Notes: generated by a model from the sequence alone, not told the origin. A DNA stretch of 64,000 nucleotides from Lepidurus packardi (GCA_023053545.1 JAKZAN010000004.1:10106001-10170000); one strand, 5' to 3'. Shown: positions 11,215 through 23,673, counted from the first letter of the stretch. A program made the numbers and translations.

Positions 11215-12351
11215 ATGTCGCGACCATCTATAGTGAAAATCCTTGTGGGTGGAAGTTTGGTTATGACAGTTGTAATACTCCATCTCTCAAACCTACAGAT
11301 GCTAGAAAGCTTCAAATGGAACGGTAATCCGGTTCAAGCCAACGAAAACCTTACAGTGGAAGCCGAAATCAGACCTGTTTTGAGCAATTTCACAACAGCT
11401 ACCTCGAATCTGGCATCGGAAACGCAGCTACGTGTGACTTTCGCATCAATTAAAGCTAACGTGCTTACGAATCAATTTAACCGAACCTATATTCACTTGG
11501 GCAGTGAGCCGGGAATTGACAATAGCCGGATTTTTTTCCAAGAAACTTCCGGTCGTAGTTTCTTAACCTTTCGTGAATCGTGTGCGGTCGAATCAGCTGC
11601 TCGAGAAAATCCTAGTCGTTCGGTCCAAATGCTTATGTTCAACGAGTCAATCGATGTTAGTCACGCAAGTCTTAAGCTCTTGGGGGAGTATCCTAATGTT
11701 GATATTTTTGGAATCCAACCTAACGCTTACTACGCTAATACATCACTGGGAGAATGGTACACGGAAGGTAGATGGCGTACTGGAAGTTGGCCAGTCATCC
11801 ATCTAGCGGACTACTCCCGAATCTTGTCTTTATGGAAAGCCGGAGGTATTTACATGGATACAGATTTTGTGATTCTGAAGGAACTGAAAGATCTGCATAA
11901 TTTTTCGTGCTATGAAAGTACGTCGACGACATCTAATGGCGTGTTAGGACTTAGTCATGGACATCCTATGATTAAGTATATGATTGATGATTTGATTCGA
12001 GAATATCAACCGGACACTTGGACAGGAAATGGACCCGAACGGCTTTACAAGGCGTTAAAGTATTACTGCAAGGAAAGCCAGATTATTAAAATGACGCCCG
12101 AAAAGTGTCAAGGATTCCGTCTGATGAAGCCAGTTAATTTTTATCCAGTGTTTTATACAGCATGGATGGATATGTTCACGGATGTCAAGACCAATGATCT
12201 CAGTCAATATAAAGAATCTTACGCCTTGCATGCTTGGAACAAACTGAGTGCCAAGGAACCAATCCATGTGGGTAGTCGACAAATCTATGCGTTAGCAGCG
12301 GCTAAGCATTGCCCATTGACATTTGCAGCGGCCGCGACAGTATTCCGATAA
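11215..12351 (+). CDS. Single-exon alpha-1,4-glycosyltransferase (A4GALT/A4GNT family)
   Basis: A 378-residue type II Golgi enzyme of the family that includes lactosylceramide 4-alpha-galactosyltransferase and alpha-1,4-N-acetylglucosaminyltransferase. It transfers a sugar from a UDP-sugar to a glycolipid or glycoprotein. A short cytosolic N-terminus is followed by one signal-anchor segment (about residues 8-27, ILVGGSLVMTVVILHL) and a Ser/Thr-rich stem. In the catalytic domain GGIYMDTDFVILKEL carries the metal- and nucleotide-binding DXD motif (D215-T-D217). The C-terminal half, NGVLGLSHGHPMIKYM through WTGNGPERLYKAL, is typical of the Gb3-synthase C-terminal domain. Several NxS/T sites suit a lumenal protein. 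The start is the first ATG, in an arthropod-like context (ccaaaATG), and the TAA follows a complete C-terminal domain. The family is often expanded in branchiopods. Acceptor specificity cannot be read from sequence. Confidence 0.92.
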   Translation: MSRPSIVKILVGGSLVMTVVILHLSNLQMLESFKWNGNPVQANENLTVEAEIRPVLSNFTTATSNLASETQLRVTFASIKANVLTNQFNRTYIHLGSEPGIDNSRIFFQETSGRSFLTFRESCAVESAARENPSRSVQMLMFNESIDVSHASLKLLGEYPNVDIFGIQPNAYYANTSLGEWYTEGRWRTGSWPVIHLADYSRILSLWKAGGIYMDTDFVILKELKDLHNFSCYESTSTTSNGVLGLSHGHPMIKYMIDDLIREYQPDTWTGNGPERLYKALKYYCKESQIIKMTPEKCQGFRLMKPVNFYPVFYTAWMDMFTDVKTNDLSQYKESYALHAWNKLSAKEPIHVGSRQIYALAAAKHCPLTFAAAATVFR

Positions 12352-12663
12352 GCGTAAGAACGGAGTCCCTGAACGACAGTACCGGTCGGTGGTACTATAG
12401 TCATGAACTTCCATAACCTGAATCTTTGCAGTATTGTGCCTTTTTGCTCCTACCACTTATCTCGTATCACTGGTATCACTTGGCTCGTATCACGTTTGAA
12501 CGAAAACAACAATTGCACACCTGATTTTCTACCTTACTACTATTATATAACTAGACTTTTATTATAGTTTTGTACAAAATACAGCAATAAGCCTTACATA
12601 ATTGCCTGCAATGAAGCACATTCTATTTATAAAATAAGAAAACCTAAATACTAAAACCTCTCA

Positions 12664-12716
<53 letters not shown>

Positions 12717-13501
12717 ATATGTATCGGTATGTCTCTCGATGCTAACAGTGAGTTTCTAATGACAACCTTAAACAACGGTAGAGGAGGGACAGTACAGTTT
12801 GGCCACTTTTCTGCTCTTTGTTTTTCGCATGCAGACAAAACTCTAGCCCAAAATGATACTCGTTTGATGTGCTAGTCCCCTGGTTATCAAGTGATGCAAT
12901 GTACGCTTCAAGAAGACGAAAAATAAGTTCAAACGACCACGAAAACTAGAGGCTCTTCCAAGTGTACAGAACGTAATGCTGGGTAGACCATTTGGACTTG
13001 GGTGTAGGACGATTTGTCAGTGTGTTTTGCCATAAGGAAACTAAGACGACTGCCTTTTTAAAAAATTGTATGATGGACTTGCAATATTTTAATGAAAGTT
13101 TGCAAGTATACTCATTGTCGATGCTGGAAACATTTCTGTGCCTTTTCTGATGTTACATTTCTATTATGTTCACAGGTCGACATTAAATACACCAGTAGAC
13201 GTCCATGTATATAGTTATCTAAAAATTAACCGAATTCTTTCGTTAAGCGTTTAACAAAGTTTTCCCCTGTTTTCGAATCAACCTCAAAATACTACCTTTA
13301 TTGCTATATAATAAATAACCTATTAGGAAATATCTATTTATAATCTTAACGTAATAATCGATAGTCAATTATATATATCAAATTAGTTTACTATGACAAG
13401 CAATATTCGATTGATGTTTGTAATTTGTTGATCCTCTCTCAATTCTTGATCCGTATGTTAGTTGTTTATATTTAAACACTAAAATTGCGCAATCATTCAA
13501 A
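12352..13501. other. Noncoding stretch with a 46-nt poly-T tract
   Basis: It holds the 3' flank of the glycosyltransferase, an uninterrupted T run at 12,666-12,711, and otherwise featureless AT-rich sequence up to the tRNA gene. On the minus strand the T run reads as poly-A; I see no retroposon body next to it. Confidence 0.6.
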
Positions 13502-13575
13502 GGCGCCGTGGCTTAGTTGGTTAAAGCGCCTGCCTAGTAAGCAGGAGATCGCGGGTTCGAATCCCACCGGTGCCT
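13502..13575 (+). tRNA. trnT-AGT: tRNA-Thr (anticodon AGT)
   Basis: A 74-nt cloverleaf. The acceptor stem GGCGCCG pairs with CGGTGCC (one G-U) and is followed by a T discriminator base. The A box lies in TGGCTTAGTTGG and the B box in GGTTCGAATCC. The anticodon arm is CCTGC-CTAGTAA-GCAGG, which places AGT at 34-36. There is no intron. The T-stem GCGGG/CCCAC has one C-A mismatch. A T run about 9 nt downstream can serve as the Pol III terminator. Confidence 0.95.
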
Positions 13576-14376
13576 TTACCTTTTTTTTTTTTCAATTTCA
13601 AGTTTATACTTACATTCCTTGCTTTTACCTTCATACTAGCAAATTAGACGAACCTTTTCCAAATTATTCACGAGTTTGAAATTTACCTTTTTTAGCCAAA
13701 GAAGAATTTTTTCGTCGCAGCGAAGTTGTTCGCCCATGCGTCGTTGACGAGGTCAGCATAATAGAACGATTTCGGCCCTTTAAGGTCACTCGACAATCCA
13801 ATTTTCAAAAAAAAAAAAAATACGATAAATTTGAGCAAAGTGTCAGCCAGCTGACCATCAATAATGCAGATGTTAAAAAAAGTTAGGTCACTAGTCACAT
13901 GCTAATGAGCACGCCTCAACACAATGGGCAACGACGAGACTGTCGAAAGTGCGACCAAAAACTAAAGGAAAACATCAAGGGTCCCACAAATGAGAGAGTC
14001 TAAGAGGACGACTTTTGTATCTTCGTATTGTAGCGACTGTTATAAATAGAAGTTTCATCGTCGGCGACGGGTCATTTGCCAAAGCCGGGCTCCTTTCCAG
14101 CCCCGCTGCAAAGCGAAAATAAACAAGCGCTCTAATGTTCTCAACTATTACCGTCCTTCCTAATAAAGATCTTTTCTTATACACACAAGATTAAATAAGA
14201 ATATCCAAACAATTAACTGCAAATTGTCTGGCACTACCCCAGCCATAATTGAAAACGTTCGAAAGCGCCGCCTATTAGCCGAGTGGCAAGGGTTTGCAAC
14301 TACCAGCAAAACTTAATATCGCAAGTTCGCTAAACAAACAACAAATCCACGTGTTTAACATGACATATTTATTACA
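13576..14376. other. Noncoding stretch upstream of FHIP2
   Basis: It begins with T runs that probably terminate the tRNA transcript. A tRNA-like A box (TAGCCGAGTGG, 14,278-14,288) lacks a matching B box and cloverleaf. One exact minus-strand copy of the dispersed TCGAACGTT word lies at 14,254-14,262. Open frames on the minus strand here have no support. Confidence 0.5.
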
Positions 14377-17362
14377 ATGTTTAACCTAATCACATCGGCC
14401 TTCCAAAATGCTATTGATATGGTAAAATACCTCTCACTTCTAAGTAAAAAAAATATATACAAATTACTATACGCATGAAACTGAATTTTAAGGTGGCTCC
14501 TCCCGTTTTACCTGTCCAAGACTTGAAACTCCATTATGATCGCATTTGCCTCTCTTGTAACTTGGGCCAGCATTCTGAACCTCAAATCCCACGATCTTTG
14601 CCTGAAACTCTAGAGGAAACTAGCATACAGTACCATTTGCAGGAAATTCTTCCAGTAAAATCAATTTCAATAGTTTTATTTGCTGACATCAATTCGTAAA
14701 CTTTTTTTTTGCTCAATAGTTATTGAGAAATGAAGCCAGAAACGGAGAAGAAGAAACGCCATGTCTGGATTATATGGTAGAAGAGAATGTTTTAGCCAGT
14801 TTGCTTCACTTGGCCAATGAAAATAAACCCACAGGAGCCAAAAACAGCGTTTTCCACTTCTTTACAGATCTGCTACCCTTGCTGCCACCTGCTATAATAC
14901 ACCATAAGAACATCCGCCCTTCAATCTCGGTAACTTATATACAATAATACTTAACGCGCATTTTTTATGGTTCTTAATCTTGATTTCCTTGTCGAATTCT
15001 TCGTTTTTAATCGAAAAGGGGCTGGTCAAGCTCTGTGGTGCAACAGAAACGCCCCAAAGCGAAGAAAGTCCTTTTTTGCTCGCTTTATGCCATAAACTGA
15101 AAACTCATCCCGAGCTCAGTACTTTGTTTCTGGAAGTAAGTCACTCAAATGTCACGAAACAGGCGTTAAAACTTTAAAAGTCATACCTTGTGAATAACTT
15201 TAGAGTGCAGTTGAACTGGAAAACCGGAATTCATCGATCTTAGAAAGTTATTTGAACTTGAAATTTCCCTTAGTAGATGTTCTACTCAACCTGTTGCAAA
15301 GCAATGTAAAAATTCGTATTTTACACTTCCCTAAAAGGTACTAATAGTAATTAGAGTTCGATCTTGTTTGCTTCCTTAGGATCAGAATACGTTTAACCAA
15401 GCCTCTCTCGCATTACTGGCCTGCTTAAAGTCCTTGAATGATTGTACTGCAAGGGTTGTGGACCAGACGAATTTGTATGAAATTCTAACTACCCAATTAA
15501 CAGATAGATTAATTAGTCTACCCCATCATTTGCTCTCTTACGCCTTAGAAAGCAACGATGCCCGTTTTGGGTAGGAAAACTTTTTTTTAAAGCTTTAAAT
15601 CTTATCCGTTATCGTTTGATACAATTAGGAACTTGAAACCCAAGAATACTACTGTAGTTTCCACACCCGAAGAGCAGGAAATTGCAAGCTATTTAGCGTG
15701 GCTCGACTTTTGTGACAAAGTAAAAAGAAAATTTCGCATTTTAAGTATTTTAAATGTGCAAATGATGTATTTTAATTTATTTTAGGCAGTGGGACTCTCG
15801 CACCCTTTGGTAGCAGACAGCTTCTTAGCTAAAGTGCGGCAAAACATCCTAGAGGCTTACTTCCAGCCTCTGCTGATCCAAGAAGACAGTATCAATAAAA
15901 CTATGGAAATTACAGCCCACATCGCTCGCTGGCTCCAACATCTCAATTCAGAACGCTTTCTCCAAGGTACGTCATTCCATTTTATCGCCATTTCAATGTT
16001 TTTTTTAGTCCTTCTCCATGTTGATAATACGCAAATTATATTAAGTAAGCATAATAGAGCATCTGGGTTGTGAAAATAAAGAAAAACCGATTTGAAAGAG
16101 AGAAAGTTGAAACTTTGTTCAACTTTGTTCGTCATTTCCTGTCTTTAGAGATCAGTCATTGGCTAATTGGAGGTCCAACCCTTCGGGATTTGCTAATTGA
16201 ACGATGCAATCATATTTGCGAAGATCTCGCTTTAGAAACTTTGCGTTTATTTGAGGTAAATTTGAAGAAAAAATCATATTTTTCAGCACTTTAAACGGTT
16301 ATGTTTGTTTTATTATTTATTATTTTTGGGCGTAGGTGTTGCTAGATGGAAGAAATCGACACGCTTTGGAAATGTTGGTCTTGGATTATGTTTCAGGAAG
16401 AGGTTACTATGATTCGGTGGCTGCTGGAGAAGCAGTGGGGAGTTGGAGCGACGAAGAAGATGAACGCGAGAAGAAAAACGCTGTAAAAATGAACCACGAA
16501 TCGCAAGTCGTCCATAGTCGCACTTTAGCCCCCACCCACATTGACAAAATCATTCAAAAGTTGGTTTAGTTTTGTTTTTTTTCCTTGAATTAACTAAGGC
16601 CAAGCGAGGCTTAACTCTTAAAATGTCTTAATAGATACTTGCAATTATTACCAGAGGCTTTGCGAGAGAATGGTTACGAAACCTGCGTCCAGGATGCTGA
16701 ATTGCGATACAACGACATAATCTCCAATACTTTTCTGCATAAATGGCCCTTGGAGGCCACTGTACCTGTTCAATTAGACGCTTTTGAGACAAATAGCGCC
16801 GACTCACGTCCGGAAAGTGACAAAGAACCTTTATTCACTCCTGGACCTTTTCTTGCAATGCTTTGTACCAAGATTGAAAACATATTCCACCAGGTAATTC
16901 AAATTAAACTTAATGGTTATTAATCTAAGTTTCTCGTTTTTTCAAAGCCATACGAAGTGAATTTGCGGGTGACGTCACTAATTTCCCGTTTGTGTCTGTT
17001 ACCGCATGCGCATTTGCACGAATACCTGTTAAACCCCTTAACGCCAGTTCACGTGACCACGACTACTTTGTATAAAGCTCTGCTAATCTGCCGAAATCAG
17101 TTGTGGGGCATTTTAGGAAACGAGCCAGAGTTTCTTCAACTCGTCAAGTGGCAAAGGAGCCTTTTGTTGGGTGAAAATACGAAGTAAAAGGCGAATGTTT
17201 TCCTTGTTGGTGTTAAGTAATGATAATTTTTGTAGGGATTTATGCTTAACCCTAACGACCTTTGACCCTGAAGTGACTGGCGCTATTGTTTTTGAAGAAT
17301 TTAGCAAAGAATTGGCTGCTATTGCATACGTCAAGTTTCATCAATACCTGCCTCAAAACTAA
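14377..17362 (+). CDS. FHIP2: FHIP2: FHF complex subunit, HOOK-interacting protein (FAM160B family)
   Basis: Adaptor subunit that, in the known family, joins FTS and Hook proteins and links cargo vesicles to dynein. Exons: 14377..14421, 14493..14654, 14720..14929, 15019..15135, 15204..15305, 15380..15570, 15629..15719, 15786..15966, 16149..16255, 16336..16559, 16635..16893, 16948..17183, 17236..17362. All phases agree and give 683 residues, against about 760 in human FHIP2A. The start MFNLITSAFQNAID matches the vertebrate MFSKFTSVLQHAVE, so the small first exon is real. Diagnostic stretches are LDYMVEENVLASLL, KLCGATETPQSEE, SYLAWLDFCDK, PYEVNLRVTSLISRL and VFEEFSKELAAIAYVKFHQY. An Asp/Glu-rich insert follows GSWSDEEDEREKKN. 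Introns are 52-182 nt. The donor after 16,559 (AA|gttggt) is weak, but frame continuity requires it. Confidence 0.93.
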
Positions 17363-18732
17363 TCTAAAAAATCAAATAATAAACTACATTATTTACTTTG
17401 ACTGTGTTTTTAAATTACTGTTATAACGAGTTAATCCACCATCGTAAATTCAGATCAGTTTAAAAATTCATAAATTGGGGGAAAAAATACCGCTATTTTT
17501 TATTCAAAAAAAAAAATTTGACAGGTGTTCCGATTCTAAGGTTATTATGAAAGCTGAGGCCGTGCCGAGTCAGTCACGTCCTCCGTAATGATCAGAGTTT
17601 CTTAGAAACGTGGAAAAGGTGATGTGGACTGAACTTAATGTGTGAAGGGAAACAAGAGCTTTAATATTACCCAACTCGTAGTCTGTTTTGTACTGCGTAA
17701 AAGATCGGTGAAACGGAAAATATGCGCATTTGTTTAACGCCATACCGAGCTCAATTTGTGCTGCAACGGAGTCTGTTTTTGACTGTTGCTATAATATGTT
17801 GGTATCAGCTAGGTTTCAGTGTAAAGCAAATGCCCCTCACACTGGCCTCTGGATATTTGCATAACCCAGTTTCAGACCGGAAAAAGGAATCCAATGAAAC
17901 CTCTCGAGATTGAAATTACAAAGTACGGCGTGAAAGCACCCAAAACGGACCCGCTGGGATACTACTAAGATGTGAAAATTTCTGCTTACCTAAGAAGACT
18001 TGTAGCTTAATGAAACCTAACGAGTAATAAAGACAATTACAATTAAGAAACTAGACTTATTAGTTTACTTCAAACAAGAAGTGTAAAGCATTCATTAGTA
18101 TAGAATATTTTTTTCCTTGATTTCCCTTCACGGCGCAAACACAATCGCAAAAATGTAGCGTCCTTCAGGGGCTTGGCATCGGAATGTTTCATCACGTGAT
18201 GCCACGGTCATTACTCGAACGAAATACACAATATAGGTTGGAATTACGACAGCAATGTGGAGCTTCGGTAATATTTTGTCAACAGACTTTTGTCATCTGT
18301 CAACAAAATCACTATTTATGATTTAACACTACTTCTAGGGTAAAGTTACATAGTTCAAACGTAGGCTAAACTTCACTGAATCCGCGAAACGGCAGACTTG
18401 CGCGCCTAAATACGTCAGTTTAAAGACTATCGATAGTATAAATTGAATATCGAGTCAATTCGATTCTTTCTCATGCCGGCCAATTTCAACAAATTTAACC
18501 CAGATTAGGAACCAAACCCTAATCTCTTATGTACTTGTAAAAAAGCATGTACAGAAACTTCCCTTTGATTGTAATGTAATGATTTAATGATTGTAATGTA
18601 ATGATTTGATTGTAATGTAATGTAATGAAAGAATTCGAAAAATAGAAAACTAAACCGATTATATTTCAACAATTAACAAAATTTCTTATGTAAATTTCTG
18701 AAAACGTAACAAAATGTGTCCGCAATTCATCG
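17363..18732. other. Noncoding stretch between FHIP2 and the polymerase (tail-to-tail)
   Basis: No exon is supported. It contains a short TGTAATGTAATGAT microsatellite at about 18,568-18,630. The left side receives the FHIP2 3' end and the right side the 3' end of the minus-strand polymerase gene. Confidence 0.55.
17378..17383 (+). promoter_or_regulatory. Polyadenylation signal AATAAA of FHIP2
   Basis: A canonical AATAAA 16 nt after the FHIP2 stop codon, giving a very short 3' UTR if used. Confidence 0.55.
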
Positions 18733-21700
18733 TTAAAAATTGCGCTCTTCAGGTGGTCGATAAGAAAGCTTCAAATGCTTAAAAATATCTTCTTCCGTCT
18801 TCGCTGGAAGAGCCCGGTTCTACAATAGCCAGGAAAAGAATAATTAGCATACACTGAAGAGATCATTCCCCTCTCTTAATTAACTATTGCGTGCAGACTT
18901 GTCGCATACACGAACAAAGGTAGTTAAATTTCAGGCTTCCGCTATCAGTTAAACAGTACTTATGGCAAAATCCCAAACACTCCAAGCTTTCAAGGTAAAC
19001 GACTTACATTGGTTCTCCACTTGTTTACCTGTGCCGTATCCCAGAGTCCAGCGCTGCTCAACAATAAGCCCAATTCAACCTTCGCATATTGTCTCAATGC
19101 TCGATTATACTGCTTGTTGCCAGTCCAGCCCAACAATGCGTACGCCCATTGGGACTGCGGGGCTGACACGAAATCCACTCTTATTGCTCGCCACTCACGC
19201 TCCGATTCCGCCAAGGCAAAAACGTCAGCTGGATCTATGAGACCCCCCAAAAAAGAACACATTATAAATACCTATTGATAGTTATCCAAACGAGTTTTAT
19301 TCACCTTTGGAATGAAGTTTTCCAGCGCCTGACAGGTTTTCATGGTTCTTAATGAAGTTTTCAAAAGTCTGGGGCTGGTTGGGTAATTTGAAGATGGTCA
19401 TACACAGCTCCAACCGGTCGACGATCTGGGATTCACCTACATGCGTTACCACATGGTCAAGGTTGGCGTTGTCGAAAGACTTTTCGGCACGGGACCAAAC
19501 AATAAGCCCTTTTTTGACACAAAAATCCCGTAACTTGCGAACAAATCCTGCTTCTTTGCCTTCTTCGTGAGGAAAACAAAAGAGCAAGTCCAAATCGTGT
19601 CCCTGTTTCTTGCCCCTGGAATAAAGGACACCTTTACATTCCAGGTCTTTCTGGTCTTGACATTCAAGTCTTTTACCTTCGAAACCCGCCAATTAGGTCG
19701 GTGCGTAAGTCAGGTATCAACTCCTGCACAAAACCCTCCAAAAGTAGTTTTACTCTTTCGGCTTCTTCGAGCAAAAGAGGCGTGTTGAGGTCATCATAAA
19801 AAGCTACTCCTGTAACCCCAAACCAATATAGTCACGTGGAAATGCCTCTTTTAAATACCAGACGTTAAAACTTACCATACAGAATGAGTTCATTGTTAAT
19901 ATTCAACCGAGTGTAACGCTCCTTGAGTTGTTTAATGTCGCGTAGGCCTAGATGCTCGTACCATTTCCTTGCACCGCTGGGTCCCACTCCAAAAACTTGA
20001 CAAAACGCCTGCAATATGACAACATCAGTGCTATAAATCAGACGAACTATCTCCCGTTTCAAACCCAAAGTCACAAAGGTGAGGGACAAAAAGGTACCGA
20101 TCCGAGTGGGGAAAGGTTCACATAATGAATGCGCTAAGATCTTGAACATATACATAACGATCGAGTCAAACTGATGTTTGGGTTTAAAAAGCGAACCTTC
20201 TTATCTGGGAAAGACCTGAGTAACTTCACAGACAGATAGAAAGTTTGACAATTAATTGCAGTCAACGTGTGGAAAATTGGGCATGTAGCTATTAACTCGG
20301 CTCAGGGCCAAGACGTAAAAACCTTCCTACTGGGATAACTTACCTAAATCAAGAAAAGTGAATGTTTGATACTACAAAGGTATAGCCATTGAAAAGAATC
20401 GAGCGTTTTGCTTCGCTGCGCTATGTTACCCAAAAGTAGATGCTAGGGAAGCTTTTCGGAATTATCTGTAGTGGACTCGCAAAGTTATTCGACTCGCTTA
20501 CGCAAAGAAGTATTGACGCAATATCGAAAAACGAAAGGCAAAACCAACAAATCTTGCTTCTGCTTAGATCCGTAGCGTTACTCCTGGCTTGGTAGCCTTG
20601 TTTTGTGGACGCGTGCCGGGAAATCGAACGTTTTGTCCCACGACATGTATACTTTTGCTCAACAATGAATAACATCCTATTTGTAAACAAACTTTAGACA
20701 AACTGAAATAAAATAGACACACTATGATTCATTCATGTTAATCTGAGCAAAAATGACGGTTTAAACTAAGTTATAGTAGAAGATTCCTATTTATTCAAAG
20801 AGCGAACTTTCTCCTTGACTACTCGTAAGTACACCAAGACCCCTGATTTTCTAAAGTAAAATATGCAAACTAGCTGTTTTACCTGGAGACTGTGAAACTT
20901 GTCATCTTTCTTCTTTTCTTCGACCTCAAGCGAAGTGCCATGTTCCAAAACCTCTCGCAAGACTTTCATAGAGTGTCCTTCGCCAATATCCTTAACTCCT
21001 TCCAACTACAATAAAACCAAACCCAAAGAAAAGAAGACATTGAGGTCCTGTTTCTTTTACCTTTTCCCCAAACCTAAATCCTCACCTGTTGGACTCTCTG
21101 GACTCGGAAAGGCAGACATTTGACTGCGGAAGCAGCTCGACGAAAGGCCAACGCGCGGTTTTCGTCTACTAAAGTATGACCCATAACTTCCCAATACCCT
21201 CCCAAGAAATCCAACGGTTCCTAGTTGCGCAGAGAAAGACAGATTACGGTCACCCCATTACCCCTTTTCCAAAGCAATAAATAAATCCCAAAAAAGAAAC
21301 TTGGTTGTTTATTTTTAGTCTTACCGACAAATGTGGATTTGGGAGATCTAACCGCGCTTTGCGTTCAGGAACACAGGCATTGAACTTGGCTAGCGAAAAA
21401 GTATCATCTGTTGAACTGGCCTCTTCACCGGAATCAACCCGGTTTTCTGGCGCCAAATGACTGCTGCTGTTGTTTTCATGGTCCGAAAGATCTGGAGGCA
21501 ACAAATAGGGCGTTTCTAACAGCACTTTCTTTTCCCTATGGAATCCATGAATAAATACAGCGTAACCAAACCGAAAAGTCCTCATTTACTAAAAAATACT
21601 TTCCCCCCTAGTTTTACCCTTAAGAGCCATACAAAACTGTTATACGAGGTCTAAACTACCTTATGCAATCGAAGAACCATTGTGTTCTTAAAATCATGGC

Positions 21701-22013
21701 ACCACAATCGGATTTCTCGCCCAAGCACTTTAACGCTTGGTCTTTTGTCTCCAAATCCGTCACCACATGCGTGACGGCTTTCCTAAGAATACGCAAAAAA
21801 TTAACTTTAATGTAAACTTCTATAAGCTTCACAGGCGATATCTTACGTGTAAGTGGATTCTACTGTAAAAGCATTCTTCCTAGCGCAGTTGCACATGATT
21901 TGGTAGCGTTTAGGTTGAATACGCTCCGGCATGATCCACAATTTAACGTCCGCAAATTCGATGGTGGTTCTTTCTTCACCAAACTCTTCTACATGGGTTC
22001 GTTTGCGTCCCAT
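18733..22013 (-). CDS. POLM: Family X DNA polymerase of the mu/TdT type
   Basis: End-joining polymerase with a BRCT domain; relatives fill or extend ends during non-homologous end joining. Exons in transcript order: 22013..21847, 21782..21660, 21535..21325, 21220..21086, 21005..20883, 20008..19876, 19809..19677, 19615..19305, 19234..19029, 18819..18733. Phases agree throughout and give 542 residues (human TdT 509, pol mu 494). The BRCT domain (about 18-100) has FADVKLWIMPERIQPKR, KAVTHVVTDLET and a closing TQWFFDCI. An acidic Ser-rich linker follows, then the 8-kDa domain (ENRALAFRRAASAVKCLPF) and helix-hairpin-helix (LEGVKDIGEGHS; VFGVGPSGARKWYEHLG). The catalytic motif GGFRRGKKQGHDLDLLF supplies D349 and D351; IRVDFV supplies D466. 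LLGWTGNKQYNRALRQYA is the steric-gate region with GW. The C-terminus is YRPPEERNF. A loop-1-like segment and extra residues sit between the two Asp clusters. Whether it is template-independent cannot be told from sequence. Confidence 0.93.
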
Positions 22014-23540
22014 TCTTCTACATCGGGTTCCTCTTACACGATCTATCGATTTAAACAAAAAAGGAAAAGCTTTTGAGGTTAAAACTCCCTTAAAATATAG
22101 CTTAATGCGAGGCAGATTAAGATAAGAGTCGCTGAAAAGGAGAAAGCTGACTTTTTAGTGCCAGCCTGAGGTGAGATGATTTAATAGGGTACGCATAGAG
22201 GCAAATTCGAGCTCCATGTCCTTTATTTGTGTTATGTATGTCTGTCGGTCTGTTGTGAAGCATGGAGATGCCCACCATCAGGACCAGGTTTGTAGGGCAA
22301 ATGCGTTCAGCGTTCAACAACAGACAAGGAAGCTCTCAAATACAAAGTTGACTTTGTGTGCCTTGACTTTTGCATGCTTGTGGTCGTAAAAGTAGCGCAA
22401 CCAGAAGTGTCGGATCAAGTTAACGGGTCTTATGAGCCCGTAATAAACCTGACTGTGAAACACGAAAACCTCAGCTAAAAAGCACCCACGACGCCATAAG
22501 ATCATTCTTTTTTTAGTTTACGATCAAAACATGTAGTGGTTTTACTAGTCATAACGACCACAGACAACCATCCAAACCAAAAGATTTCCGTCTTACATCA
22601 CCATCGCAAAGAGGAAATAGTTAACTTTATTAGACAATCGAAGGTTAGAGTAAATAAACACGAGTAGGTAACTGGGAACTTTGTTATCGATCCGAAGTAA
22701 TCATAAGCGATATAATGCTTTGGCTATACTAGAAGGTTTGGTTCCTTAAGAATAAGTTCTACAGAACATCAAACGTTGAACTTTAAAGTATTCAACTAAT
22801 CATATTTTGAATCTAGAATCAATTTTAAATAACGTACTAAACAAAAAATCAACGTTTTCGGATACTTTCGCGTTGAAATCGAACATTCTGGGCGAAGTTG
22901 AAAGAGACATGGCAATTAAACGTATAGCTTCACGAATAGAAGGTTTCTGGTTCAAAGCGAGGCTCACACAAGAAACTCGAACGTTTTGGACAATAAACTG
23001 GGTGCATTTAAAGGTTTTTGCGTCCTTAATCAAAGACCGAAAAAGGATCAAAGAGCGGCAACGGAAATCCCAGGATGCTAAACGAACTTGCATGCATCGT
23101 AATGCTCAAAGTAGGACAAGTGCTTCGTAAAACCCTTTTGGATTACTTATCAGACCAAACTGACAGAAAACTTACGCTTCCTTCCGTGGCCAAACAAAAA
23201 AAATATCTTGTTATGTGACTCCACTTATAGTAACTCGCTTGACCTACCTACTAGCTTTCTACAAGAAGCAAAAACTAATCTTTAGGGATCAAACTTCTAG
23301 TTAATTAAGAAAAAATTCCATGGTCGCGTACCACAATAATTAGTGTCGCATTGATTAATTTGAAGTCGGCACTCATGACTGAGACCGTGTTTACGACGTA
23401 GTACTTGTTAGTTGAATGCCTTCTATTGTGTTTTATGAGTACCCGGGAACCTAAACGCCGTACGATAAAGGTGTAGAGGAGCTTCGAGTTTGTACTCCAG
23501 CAGTGCGGAAGTAGGCTGGAACGAAATTGAGGACGGAGGG
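22014..23540. other. Noncoding stretch between divergent genes
   Basis: 5' flanks of the polymerase gene (left, -) and the secreted-protein gene (right, +). No exon is supported; the open frames at 22,800-23,130 on both strands lack domain or splice support. One exact copy of the TCGAACGTT word (22,977) and a close variant (22,879) lie here. Confidence 0.55.
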
Positions 23541-23548
23541 TATATAAA
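23541..23548 (+). promoter_or_regulatory. TATA box of the secreted-protein gene
   Basis: TATATAAA in a GC-richer context. It is followed about 30 nt later by CTGACAGTAG (about 23,573-23,582), a reasonable initiator. The ATG of the secreted protein is at 23,674, leaving a 5' UTR of about 100 nt. TATA-box promoters in arthropods often drive strongly regulated genes such as cuticle genes. Confidence 0.7.
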
Positions 23549-23673
23549 AGCGGACCGGGTCTAGTTCTATGGCTGACAGTAGTACTTGCTTCTCCTCACG
23601 CTCAAGAGCTGAGTGCAAAAACGTGTAGGAAGTATTCGTAGTTTCAAATTTGGGGGGTATATTTTGTATCAAA

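Noticed and set aside
12666-12711. Poly-A tail of a processed retrogene (minus strand)
   Set aside because: No coding remnant or target duplication next to the tract.
14272-14340. Possible second tRNA gene (A box TAGCCGAGTGG)
   Set aside because: The B box is degenerate (AGTTCGCTAAA) and no cloverleaf can be drawn; at most a decayed tRNA.
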